NCBI RefSeq assembly: GCF_011386835.1
Contig: NC_088792.1
Span: 109,030,421 to 109,094,420, forward strand
Origin: Chrysemys picta bellii
Lineage: Eukaryota; Chordata; Testudines; Emydidae
DNA: 64,000 nucleotides
Direction: 5' to 3'
The notes under the pieces were generated by a model. It saw nothing but the letters and a program-made list of their open reading frames with translations, ran no database searches and was not told the origin of the DNA. The translations under genes were made by a program, and so were the position numbers. Shown in pieces: positions 53,671 to 64,000 of the stretch (positions are counted from its first letter, which is position 1; the number at the start of each line of letters is the position of its first letter).

Positions 53671-53703
53671 CGTTACTTCTCCAGGTGAGTAACTTCTTCT
53701 TTT

Positions 53704-55122
53704 AAGATGCTTCAGTATCCTCAAGTGCTACTTTAGTGACAGCAAAAAACATTGCTTAGTAAATCTGGGTACTCACCTTTTGTGACTGCCATTACACAGA
53801 GAGGAAGATGATTATATTGTCACAATTGGCAGGTGACTTAGAGGGGACTTGTTCAAGAGAGGGCCTGGTTCCTTGTTAAACTGGAATTGGGATCAGCATT
53901 AAGGAAGGACATACCCAAAATAAGGTGTGGACAGGTAGTAGGGCTCCTAACTTCTGGTACCATGAGGGACAACCTCTCTTCTTCCAGACCATCAAAACTT
54001 GTGTGAGGTAAGGGCTAGTGTGGTCCAAGCAAGGGTGCCGGTATAAGTTTCCAGGTTGAAAAGATTTGGGAAGCTGTAAGCAGCTGATGCACAGATGGCA
54101 CAAATACCTGAAGGAAGGCTGACCTTGACTGGACAAATTATTGCTGGAAAGTCTCCCAGTTTTAGTAATGTTAGAGATCAACATAAAACAGTCAAATTAA
54201 AATAAATGTTTCAAGATGAGCTGTGATGATGCCTTACTTAAAGAACCTAACATTCTCAAAGGGCTGGATTTCAGAGATAATTTGTACACTAATTAGAGGG
54301 AGTGACAGATAGTGGGCTGCTTATTTTTTCAATCAACATTGGCTAAATTCTTTAGATTACCAATTGGGAAATGAAAATAACTATGGATAGAGGTCAAAGT
54401 AAAATTAGATGAGATTAAATTATTATTCTTCAATATCTAGCCTCCAATCAAAGATGACTGTCATCTTCTCTATTTTGTCTAATCCTATAATAAATGCTAA
54501 AAATCTATTCGCATTTAAAGTGATTTTTACCTACCTTTTGACCAACACCAAACCTCCAAACATCAATTTTCAACTGATTTTATAGTGTGTTATAAAAAAT
54601 CTTAACCTGTCTGACTGTGAGATATTAGTAAACCCATTTGGAAAGGGGACTCTGACTCAAAGACTGATTTTTTTCTTATTCTGCATTGTAGAAATTAATT
54701 TCCTCTATTATTGATCCAGTTCTAATTATGTATCGTGCTGCAATTCATTTACAAATCAAGACCTGGGGCAAAAGCAATCCAGAAGAAAATGGAGACTGAT
54801 TGCTAAGAATTCAATTCCAAAATGGAATCACAATAGATGATTTTTCACTCTGAAACCTGGAAAGAGTATCCTCCTGATACGGAATTGGAATATCCTGGAA
54901 TTGAATATCTTTATCTACTATAAAATTGAAAGCAAGGAAAGAAAACAAAGAAAGATGATTAGGAGTTTACCAAATATGCAAAATACATTAACTGAAAGAG
55001 GATGAGTTAATCAGAAAGAGAGATTATAGAGTATAAACCCAGATTCCTGCAAACGCTTACTCACATAGGGATTCCCAATGACTTAAATTAGATTGAAACG
55101 AGGTATATCAGTTTAGTGGTAG
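53704..55122. other. Unassigned AT-rich sequence
   Basis: I see no gene or repeat family between the DIRS right end and the provirus LTR. Confidence 0.45.
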
Positions 55123-55459
55123 TGTTGAGGGTGTTTAGCCATATTTGTTTTTACTTTGTTGTTTGCCCTCCACGTTTGTCTCCTTCTCCTCCAATTAATT
55201 TGGCGCCCTTTCTGTAGTATGATTTTTCTAATTGGTTGCCATGTGGACTTAACTCACCTGGTAACCCTCAAAGGTAGGAAAGGATCACCTCACCTCAGGC
55301 TGATCTGCTCAGAGATAGCTAGTCTATTTAAGGGGAACTCACCCTCCTCTTAGTGCTGTCCGCCCTAGAGGCAGTCCATGTTCGTTCAGTTTGCACAGTC
55401 TGCGAGAGGCAAGAGGACCATTGAGGCTGAGGAAAGCAGAAGATCACGGTCATCTGTAT
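55123..55459 (+). mobile_element. 5' LTR, 3'-truncated
   Basis: It begins TGTTGAGGGTG and matches the start of the 3' LTR in order: 'tttgccctcc', 'gtagtatgatttttctaatt', 'ctggtaaccctcaaaggt', a TATA-like 'ctatttaagg' and 'tctgcgagaggcaagaggac'. It stops after 'gtcatctgtat', where the 3' LTR goes on for about 350 bp more, including its AATAAA signal. The U5 end and leader are therefore deleted. Confidence 0.85.
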
Positions 55460-57900
55460 CTGAATCTGGAAATCTTAGAGGTCCTCCTGAAAAAGATCCA
55501 AGAGACAGGATTCCTAATTAGTCTCAACAAGGCACAGATGCTCCAGCAAGAGGTAACCTACTTAGGAATGGAGCTAGGCATTCAAGGCTGTCGTCCAGAT
55601 GCTAGCAGGATTGAGCTGATCAGAAAGTTACATGCCCCTTAGGACATAACTGCGCTACGTTCATTTCTCAGGCTGATGGGGTTCTCCTGCAACTTTATAG
55701 AGGGTTATTCTGAATTAGCAGAGCCCCTTTTATAATTTGCTGAAGAAAAGAACAGAATGGACTTGGATTGATGTAGAAAAAAGGACATTTTGTAAATTAA
55801 AGCAAGCCCTTATGCAAGCACCAGCACTTGCATACCCGCAGCCAGCAAACTTTATCCTGCAAACTGCGACAACAAAGAATGGACTCAGTGCAGTCTAATG
55901 AAGGACAGTGGCACAGGTCTTAGACCAGTCGCCTTTGGCTCTAAAACCTTGAGTGAGGTGGAAAAAGCGTACTCTCCATCTGAACGAGAAGCCTTAGCTC
56001 TTGTCTTGTCAATTAATCACTGGGAGTATCTAGTCGTAATGTCTCCCATAGTCCTGAGAACAATCCACATCCCAGTCAGGTATATTCTGTCTGGAACAAT
56101 AAATGAAGGAAAGGTCTGAAACCCACAGCTGGTGAACTGGACTCTGAGCCAATAAAGATATCCAAATGGAGAAAGCTCAGTCCTTATCCACAATTCCGTA
56201 TGCCCTGTTTACATCTGGAGAAGACTATGAGTGTCCTCTTCCATCAGAAGACACAAATGAGAGTGAGTCATCTTTCTTATCAGAGACCTCCTATGAAGCT
56301 GCTAAGGAAGTTAATAGAGATATCTGAGTGGTAGATGGGAGCTGCCACTACCATGAAGGCAGACCACAGGCAGGATATGCCACTCTCCAAATAAGAACTT
56401 GAAGAATGCTCCAAGGGACTGTAATGCAAAGCTCTGCTCAAGCGGCAGAAATTGCTGCTGTGTTAGCCACCTCATATAAGGCAGATTTAGACCCAGATTT
56501 ATTAATCTGCTCTGACTTAGATTGGGTGATTCAAGCATTAATTAATTGGATTCCTATTTGGTTAAGCCCATCTCACACACCAAATACTTAGTGCATGCGT
56601 GACATTTGGCAGAGAAAAGAACTAGAACAACTTACCTGTTTAAAGTCTGTGCACACAGAAAGAACCAAGCAGAAATTTCTATTTGGAACAACAAGGTGGA
56701 TCTGCTTGCAAAAGAAGCTGCAATGTTGGGACCTGAAAGCCTGTAGGATAAATCCAATGATATAATTTGTAAGGTCCATTCATCGGATGTGAACATCCAG
56801 CCAGATCTTGTAGAGCTGCAACAATAAGACCCAGAAATTAAAGATTTATTAAAGAAGTCTGTGCATCATGGCTCTGTGATATCTAAACACAGCAGAGGAT
56901 TGATCATAGAAACTAAAAAGATTCACAGTTCTCATCATTCCAACCTTTCTTAGAAAGGAGCTAATTACTCTGGCACATCAGCAAGGACATTTTGGTACTA
57001 ACAAGACTGTCAGTTGAATATTGACAGTGGATTGGTGGCCTAACCAAAAGATACCATAGACAAATATGTATGGAACTGTATTCCGTGTGATGAGAACAAT
57101 CCAGACAGAAGTACTGTTAAAGGCCCAATGTTCCATCAAACGATAGAGGGACCCTGGTACCATCTCCAAATAGATTTTATAGGTCTTCTGCCGTGTACTA
57201 TAGCTGGTAAGCGATACTGCCTTGTGGTAGTCGATTCATTCTCGAAATGGATCGAAGACTATCCAGTCAGAAATAACACTGCTGCCACTACAGCCAAAAC
57301 ATTGCTGGAGCAAACCTTCTCTCGATTCGGTTTGCCAGAGGTAGTTGATTCTGACAAAGGACCCCACTTTGTGGGAGAAGTGTTCCGGTGTCTGTCCCAA
57401 GCCCTGCAAATCAAACAAAAGTTCCACATAGTGGGCCATCCGCAAAGCTCCAGGTTGGTGGAAAGGAGCAACCACCTGTTGAAGACTGCATTGTGAAAAA
57501 TCATATCCACCAATGGTAAAAACTGGGTTAAGCAGTTGCCATTTGTCCTGATGCTGATACGATCTACCATTGCAACCCACGGATACACACTGCACAAGGT
57601 TCTCACTGGAAGAACTATGAGAACCCCTAAGAAATGGTGGTTAGGAGGCATTCCCCCGATGCATACCAACTTAGGGTTCAGATGGACCAATATACGGAAA
57701 AGTTGCTTAATAGCATCAGCAATGCTCACAAGGAAGTAGCTGTGCAACGTAAGTTAAATGCTAGGCAAATGGACAAGTGATTGGGTAACACCTTAAAAGT
57801 AACTGAGTGGGATGTGGGAGACTGTTTTGTACAGGTTTTTCTCAGAAAAAAGATCACTTCCTTTGCCCTAAATGGGTAGGTCCTATCCCCGTTGTAAATA
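55460..57900 (+). pseudogene. Retroviral pol relic: RT connection, RNase H, integrase
   Basis: Reverse transcriptase homology starts after the palm and reads through thumb/connection motifs: 'LLKKIQETGFLISLNKAQM' and 'EVTYLGMELG' at 55464-55642, then 'LMGFSCNFIEGYSELAEPL'. RNase H-like text follows near 56330-56580 ('VVDGSCHYHEGRPQAGYAT', 'AQAAEIAAVLATSY'). An HHCC-like region of the integrase is near 56960-57110 ('LAHQQGHFGTNK'). The core at 57128-57496 keeps D, D and E in 'LQIDFIGLL', 'VDSDKGPHF' and 'LVERSNHLL'. The C-terminal part continues, broken, to about 57900. At least six stops or frame changes are present. The protein would have copied and integrated viral DNA; this copy is dead. 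Confidence 0.85.
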
Positions 57901-58200
57901 AGGCCAACTCTACCATCTACCAGGTGGAAATATGTGGAAAGAAGGGAAAGAAAAACCTCAAATAGTTTCACTCCACCCAGCTTATGGAGTGGAAAGGGGT
58001 CAACAATTAAGAGCCCATGGTAACTACCGATTTGTCTTCTCTCATTTGTTACAGGTAGACATTCAACAATCGCCTATGGTTCTATATTATGAGGTAACAT
58101 GTCTCTGTACAGAATTGCTATCTGTCTGGTTTAACTGTTAACACTTGTAAATATGTATAGTCCTTTAGTTGTAAACAAATGACACCATTATTTTTGTAAT

Positions 58201-60323
58201 TTGGGGAAGGATATGTTAAATGATTATGCAAAAAGGGAACCTTCAAACCATGGAAGGTTATTTCAAAGTCTTTCAGTATTTGTTGATAGTGGACCATTCA
58301 TGATCTTCACTTATAAAAATGGAGCTAATTGTGTAATATCAGTGAAGGAAGTATTAGGTAGCACAAGCTCTCTGGCTACCAGTCCTTTCACAGATTCACA
58401 GTCAGACTCCTCCTTGCGTGTAGTAAAACCCCCAAACAGCTGCAGATGGAAGTTCCTTAGCAACCATTTTAACAATTGCACTGGAGGGCTTGTAACAAAA
58501 AGTGCCTTAAAGTGTATATGTATGAGGTCTAACCTAAAATCTCACATAAGGATGGGAACTATTCAAATTGACATCTTTGCTAACGTTCAATCTTATGTGG
58601 CATCCATTCCTGTTAGATTACACACTCCTTCTAAGGCATATGCAACATGGTTAAGTTGCAGTAGTGATAACAAACCATATTGTAATGCCTCCTTCAGTGT
58701 TAACAATTTTTGTTATGCGAGTTCCATTAATTTTGTGGCTAGCTGTTATGGCCAACATAATATATCTGTATATGTAAATGATTCTGGCATAAAACAAAAG
58801 ATGGAAATATTGGTGCTCTCTGAGCCATATAAAAGTTCCTTAGGATTCGTTGTGGTTAAAAAAGACCTCAAAAGCCTTGTCATTATTAACCCAAGTTATT
58901 CTACCAAAAGTGTATTAGTAGATCTGCAAACCAGCATTAGCAGCGTGGAACCCAAATGTATCCCATATATAAAATTTCAATTTATGGGTTGGCATGCTTG
59001 GCTTAGCACTGTTGCTCCTACAGGCCTAAAATTCTGTAGAAGATCTAGTGTCCAAGGTACTTCGAGGTGTGTGTACCGGCTTAGGTGTGGCCAATCTAGC
59101 CAATGTCGGTAACCTTGCAAAGAAAATTAGTAATATAGGGTACAACTTATCAACACTTCAACAGCCGTTGGTCTCTTCACTTAATAAAATCAGAGAACTA
59201 ACATACAGAGCCACATCAGTCATGTCCTCGTGGTATTCAATTCAAGAGAAGGACCTGGTCCAAATAGTGTACTCCGGGAGGAAACTGCAGATCCGTGCAT
59301 CATGAGCCATCACATGTGCCCAAGCCCAAACCTGGATACAGCGCATATCCAGTGGTATCATCATGGCTGGATATCAAGATAAAATCCCATGGGAAATAAA
59401 AGGTATGATGATGAGGGAGGTGTCTCCCTTTGAACGGGAACACCATTCCTGATGGAAGCTACTAAGCTTTGAAATGGAATCTACTACAGTAGTTGCTCAT
59501 ATTATGACCATCATCAATGCTATCACAACTTGGGTTTATCCTCTGATACCTCTAGGCTTAATTATAAATCATACAATCATGACACTCCTGGATATACCTA
59601 GTTGGGTGATGGAAAGAAATAATCAACATTTTGATGCAAATCTAGGCTCATATATCTGGGAGACAAATAATGGCTATATTTGTAATGTAGAACTACATTC
59701 AGGTATGCACATCTGTCTGAACGCCAATAAGGATAAATGCCATTACTCTGTACGCTCCAGACTGGGTAACTAGTCTCAAATAATTGTCATGTATAAGAAG
59801 TATGGGGACAGAATTCACTGTGAACTTCTTATATAAGGTTATTCATTTATGCTTGTGCCTTGTTTTATCGATATCTGGATGCAAAATAAATGTATCTGAA
59901 AAGTTAACAATGCAGAATGTAAAATTTGCATATGCATTGTGTCGTCATGTGGACCCCATCCACTTAGGAGTTAACATCTCCGCCCGTAAGCAGATGGTTC
60001 AGCATCCGGATCTGGTTGCTAAGCTATGGGACTGGAAAAAAGATGGTAAAGAAATAATGCTAGCAGTCCACCACTCAACTAATCAAATAGAGCAGATATT
60101 GGATAGGCTTCTGAAAGCTTCCCGGTTTAATCATTGGTGGGAGACTTTGTTTTCTAGTCCAGCTGAATTATCCAATGCATGGCACATTTTATTACATCAG
60201 TTTATAATATTGCTAATTTTACAGGGTCTCACTTTTGTTCTCATTATTATTATTACAGTAAATTGGTTCATATGTAAGCTTAAAAAGGTTGCTACTCACT
60301 CCAGGATGAAACACCTACCTTGA
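58201..60323 (+). pseudogene. Retroviral env relic
   Basis: Four open pieces in three frames cover the gene: 58201-59112 (303 codons), 59048-59305, 59474-59773 and 59784-60323. The first has many N-x-S/T sites and cysteines, as expected of a surface subunit. 59048-59305 looks like the start of the transmembrane subunit, with heptad-like spacing. The last piece ends in a hydrophobic segment ('FIILLILQGLTFVLIIIIT') followed by a basic tail, which fits a membrane anchor and cytoplasmic tail. The order fits Env, placed between integrase and the polypurine tract. Frameshifts near 59048-59112, 59305-59470 and 59775 interrupt it. I do not assign it to a named retrovirus group. Confidence 0.75.
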
Positions 60324-60376
60324 ATTTAATGCAAATTTAAGGCAATAATATGGATCCCTAAGGATATCCTATTGTC

Positions 60377-60386
60377 AAGGAGAGAA
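60377..60386 (+). promoter_or_regulatory. Polypurine tract of the provirus
   Basis: AAGGAGAGAA lies one base before the 3' LTR start (TGTTGAGG at 60388). It is the expected primer site for plus-strand DNA synthesis. Confidence 0.7.
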
Positions 60387-60466
60387 TTGTTGAGGGTGTT
60401 TAGCCATATTTGTTTTTACTTTGCTGTTTGCCCTCCGTGTTTGTTTCCTTCTCCTCCAATTAGTTT

Positions 60467-61660
60467 GGCGCTGTAATGGTTTGGGTCACAGAAACCCCCT
60501 TGGAAACTGCCACCTGATGTGCTGGGACTACCTCTGAGCCCGTTTTCCCTGGCAGCTTGGGACTTCAGTACCTTGCCTTGTTGAGCCAGACTTGTTAGTC
60601 TGCTGCAACACAGACTCAGGTCTGGTCCACGTCCCAAAAGCTGCAGACTTTAACCAAAAACTGCTCAGCAGGTCCCCTATTTCCAGCACCCAGACACCCA
60701 GTTCCCAATGGGATCCAAACCATAAATAAATCAGTTTTATTCTGTATAAAGCTTATACAGGGTAAACTCATAAATTTTTCACCCTCTATGACACTGATAG
60801 AGAGATATACACAGCTGTTTGCTCCCTCAGGTATTAATACTTACTCTGGGTTAATTAATACATAAAAAATGATTTTATGAAATACAACAAGTAGGATTTA
60901 AGTGGTTACAAGTAATAACAGACAGAACAAAGTAAATTGCCAAGCAAAATAAAACAAAACTTGCAAGTCTAAGCCTAATACAGTAGGAAACTAAATGCAG
61001 GTAAATCGCACCCTCAGAGATGTTCCAATAAGCTTCTTTGACAGACTAGACTCCTTCTAGTCTGGGTCCAGCAATCAATTACACACCCCTGTAGTTACTG
61101 TCCTTTGTTCCAGTTTCTTTCAGGAGTCCTTTGGGGTGGAGAGGCTATATCTTGGTCCAGCTGAAGACAAAATGGAGGAGTTTCCAGGGGCTTAAATAGA
61201 CTTTTTTCTTGTGGGTGGAAACCCCTTCTCCTCTCCTATGCAGAATTCAGCTACAAGATGGAGTTTTGGAGTCACATTGGCAAGTCACATGTCCATGCAT
61301 GACTCAGTTCTCTCCAGGATGTTCCCAGGAAATCTCAGACGTGGATTGGCATCTATCAAGGTCCATTGTTAGCCAAGTACTCCCAATTACTTGAATAACC
61401 CCTTCACATTATGTTGACCAAATCTGCCTTAGATGCTTTCTACCGCAAACACTTTAAATACAAGCATAGAGCCAACGCTCATAACTTCAGATATTAAAAT
61501 GATACGTGCATACAAATAGAATGAATACATGCAGAAGAACACAACCTTTGCAAAGATATGTTACATGGCATATCTAGCATAAAACATATTCCAGTTATGT
61601 CATATTTACACTTATAAGCATATTTCTATAAAGCATTATGGGGTGCAACATCACAGGCAC
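60467..61660 (-). mobile_element. Solo LTR inserted in the 3' LTR (5-bp TSD)
   Basis: The insert begins TGTAATGGTTTGGG at 60472 and ends GCAACATCACA at 61655. The flanks 'ggcgc' (60467-60471) and 'ggcac' (61656-61660) are a 5-bp duplication with one change. The 5' LTR, without insertion, reads 'ttggcgccctttctg' at the same place. On the minus strand it starts TGTGATGTTGCACC and has AATAAA at 60741-60736, so it is reversed relative to the provirus. No internal region is present. 1184 bp. Confidence 0.88.
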
Positions 61661-62214
61661 CCTTTTTGTAGTATGATTTTTCTAATTGGTTGCCCTGTGG
61701 GCTTAATTTACCTGGTAACCCTCAAAGGCGGGAAAGGATCTCCTGAACTCAGGCTGATCTGCCCGGAGATAACCAGTTTATTTAAGGGGAAGTCACCCTC
61801 CCCTTAGTGTTGTCCTCCCTAGAGGCAGCTTGTGTTTGTTTGGTTTGTGTGGTCTGCGAGAGGCAAGAGGACCATCGAAGCCGAGGAAAGCAGAAGATCA
61901 CGGTCATCTGTATTTTCCTAGATCAACTCCATCTTCCCAGAGGACCCAAGTTCCTCCTGTGGTTCCATTCCACCAGGCACCATGGTAGAAGGTCCGGATC
62001 CGGAGAGAGACAGAAGCAACCCTTAAACAGCACACCATACCACCTGGGTTCCTGTCCTTCAAAACAGTAATGTTGACTCCTGTTGTTTTTATGCCCATAG
62101 TTTTGTAAAGGGGGTTTGTGGATCTTGGCTTTAGGCCCATTGTGGGGATAAACCACCGAGCTATTTCATTCTGTTTACCTTGCTTCCCCTCCCTAGTTTT
62201 TTAACTCATCCCTT

Positions 62215-62220
62215 AATAAA
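62215..62220 (+). promoter_or_regulatory. 3' LTR polyadenylation signal AATAAA
   Basis: The hexamer lies about 50 bp before the inferred LTR end, within 'cccttaataaacccc', the usual R/U5 position. Confidence 0.65.
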
Positions 62221-62267
62221 CCCCTTACTTGTTTACATCCTTATCTTCATCTTCCTCTTTTATTTCA

Positions 62268-62764
62268 AAGTGATCCTGGATGATAGATGCCAGTGGGGTA
62301 AAGAATCTACCTAAAGGGCACCAAAAGAGCAATAAGTGCAATTTGCATGAGAAGCAAATGACTACAAGTAACAACATTTTTAAGTGCAACCACTGTAGTC
62401 ACCCTTCATTGAGGTTATGGGTTAATGATTCCAGTCTGATAAATTTCAACTGCCAAGAGGCAAACGTGTCCAATATGTCTATTGTTAAATCCTAACAATT
62501 GCAATATATTCAGTAAATTCAGGGATTTACATTTAACTATAAGCAATACAAAATGTTGCTAGTACCTTTGAGTCATCTTGATAAATCTGTTCCTGCCTGG
62601 CTTCAGTTGGTCCAGCAATTTGCATTTTAATATGGGTATAAATTCAGCTACACAGAGGTTATTTTGCAAAAGTTAATGGCAAAGGAGGATGTAGGACTCA
62701 GTCTTCCCTCAGAGAATATTGCCAAGGTAACTTCAGGGAATCCAAACGTCGGAGAAATAAATAA
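62268..62764. other. Unassigned sequence between provirus and DIRS
   Basis: I recognise no gene or repeat family. Confidence 0.45.
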
Positions 62765-64000
62765 TAAATCTTCGAGTGATTGTCCACACTGATTCCATTC
62801 TTGGTGTACATTCGCCCCATGCTTGCAAGATTGGACTCTTCAAAATAGCACTGTCCTTTGGGGCTGTACTTGAACCCTGGGAGGCCTCACAGCCATTGTA
62901 AAGGGTTAAGGGGAGGGGTGGCCCCAACAACTTCTCAGTTCTTTCTTATTGCCGGAGATTCCAGGACAGAACCTTGTTTCATCATGTATCTTCACCTACT
63001 GAAAATTTAGTTTGAGTTATTGTTATTTTAGTAGTTTGTTACAGATGCTAGATAAGTTCAGTTTAAGCCCGTTGCTTTAAAAAATATTTTTAACAGTTAT
63101 TTAGATTCAGGGAACTGAATGCTCCTCACCCTATATAAGGGCTAGAACCCCCTGCACACAGACCTAAAATGGCCAAAGGCAAATCTCCATGATTTAAGAT
63201 CTGCCCCTCTTGCGATACACTGCCCATCAATGACAGCAATTCAAAGTGCCTCTTATACTTAGGAAAGGGGCATGTGCCTGACCGTTGTTCAATGTGCAAA
63301 ATGTTCTGAAATTACACTCTGAAGGGTAGAGAAGGGAGAATGAAGCTTCATTTCCTGGAGACATCTATGCAAGCATCATATGATCCTGACAAACAACCAG
63401 CCAGTCACACTCCTCTTGTGCCTTGAACTGTGGTGTCATCCTGAGCTCAAGGGACAATTAGAAGACTTGTGCCCCTCTTCTCCACCTTCAACGCAGGAGA
63501 GAGGCCATAAGGTGCACTACTCCAGAGATCAGGGAAGACTCAGATCTTCCCTCCGCAGCAGGAAGTGTAAACTTTCTCCGAAGGCTCCAACATACTACAG
63601 CCTCAAGACTAAGTCTTGCCCAATCTCTAAGACAAAACTGGAACTGACAGTCACTTAACACAGTAAGCATTGTGATGCTTCTGGTGCACTCAGGTGCTGA
63701 CCCTTCTCTGGCACCGTGCACACCAGGACATTCCTCAATGCCCCCTGTTGGGTACAATGACCTTATCAATTAATGAAGGGCTCCTAGAACCAGCAAATTT
63801 GATATGGGTGCACTCCTGCTTCCATCCTCATTGCCTCTATGTGTACTGTTAGGAGATACCAGCATCCCATCCTGGGGTATCTGGTTGTCCAGGCCATCCA
63901 GTAGAGATTGGAACAACAATCCAGATCCATTCCCAGAAAATAAGATCATTGAAGTTGGATCTTTTTAGAGGGAAAGTTTATTCCTCAGCAAGACTCCAAT
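62765..64000 (+). mobile_element. DIRS-type retrotransposon, 5' part with gag relic, cut by the window edge
   Basis: The left terminus has 'cttcgagtgattgtccacac' and 'tgattccattcttggtgtac', a turtle DIRS start, and a TATA-like 'cctatataagggctagaacc' near 63131 follows. The gag-like region begins near 63170 ('MAKGKSP') and includes 'KCLLYLGKGHVPDRCSMCK', a Cys/His pattern typical of DIRS gag. The end of the window encodes 'DLFRGKVYSSARL', matching the conserved end of that protein. Stops interrupt it. Reverse transcriptase would lie beyond base 64000. Confidence 0.7.

Larger units (their letters stand above)
49785..53703 (+). mobile_element. DIRS-type tyrosine-recombinase retrotransposon (5'-truncated, R2 insert)
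   Basis: The order reverse transcriptase, RNase H, then tyrosine recombinase, with an inverted and direct repeat system at the right end, is that of DIRS elements. The right terminus is near 53703 ('ctccaggtgagtaacttctt'). The gag region is absent. At 51946-52910 it is interrupted by a reverse-strand R2-clade LINE; the flanking DIRS codons read through when that is removed. DIRS elements integrate with a tyrosine recombinase and make no target duplication. Confidence 0.82.
55123..62267 (+). mobile_element. Endogenous retrovirus, defective provirus
   Basis: The layout is truncated 5' LTR (55123-55459), pol from mid reverse transcriptase through RNase H and integrase (about 55465-58000), env (58201-60323), a polypurine tract and a 3' LTR (60388-62267) split by another LTR. 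The gag, protease and N-terminal reverse transcriptase regions and the primer-binding site are missing because the 5' LTR is joined directly to pol. All coding parts carry stops and frameshifts. A clear target duplication was not found. The retroviral genus is not assigned. Confidence 0.88.
60388..62267 (+). mobile_element. 3' LTR of the provirus, interrupted
   Basis: The LTR starts TGTTGAGGGTG and resumes after the insertion at 61661 with 'ctttttgtagtatgattttt'. It carries a TATA-like 'gtttatttaagg' near 61778 and AATAAA at 62215-62220, and ends near 'cttttatttca' at 62267. Without the insert it is about 690 bp. The exact 3' end is inferred from the CA and the spacing after the signal. Confidence 0.8.

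Overview
The window reads as intergenic or intronic DNA of a sauropsid, most probably a turtle. I found no intact host protein-coding gene. What is recognisable is a dense, nested set of transposable elements: CR1 LINEs ending in the ATTCTATG octamer, hAT and PIF/Harbinger DNA transposons with their non-autonomous relatives, DIRS-type tyrosine-recombinase retrotransposons, Penelope-like foldbacks, an R2-clade LINE fragment, an RTE-type LINE tail, a retroviral provirus, several solo LTRs and MIR-like SINEs. CR1, Harbinger, DIRS, Penelope and R2-type relics together fit a turtle best. This is inference from repeat families I recognise, not from a database search.

Layout. 1-6.5 kb: CR1 3' ends and a broken hAT transposase of the DUF4371 type. 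9-15 kb: a GC-rich hAT-like repeat, a second hAT (ZMYM1-like) with a decayed transposase, and an RTE LINE tail ending at a GAAA microsatellite. 15.5-18.1 kb: a three-level nest (solo LTR, Penelope-like foldback, second solo LTR), each level bounded by target-site duplications. 21.9-24.3 kb: a reverse-strand CR1 with endonuclease and reverse transcriptase. 24.4-28.6 kb: a Harbinger element carrying both expected genes, converging on each other. 28.6-31 kb: a miniature Penelope-like foldback, a hAT MITE and an LTR. 33-34 kb: a hAT MITE inside a hAT element. 35.6-37.4 kb: LTR-like arms in inverted orientation. 40.2-41.9 kb: a hAT whose ends are long inverted copies that include coding sequence. 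46.6-47.7 kb: a hAT carrying a minisatellite. 48.3-53.7 kb: a MIR-like SINE, a CR1 piece split by a Harbinger MITE, and a DIRS element split by an R2-clade LINE. 55.1-62.3 kb: a provirus lacking gag and most of the reverse transcriptase, its 3' LTR split by a solo LTR. 62.8-64 kb: the 5' part of another DIRS element running off the window.

No autonomous element looks functional. The Harbinger element is closest: its transposase has one frameshift and one premature stop, and its Myb-like partner keeps consensus splice signals. The most useful content is structural: exact target-site duplications that fix element boundaries and order the insertions, foldback architectures, and an R2-clade LINE outside ribosomal DNA.
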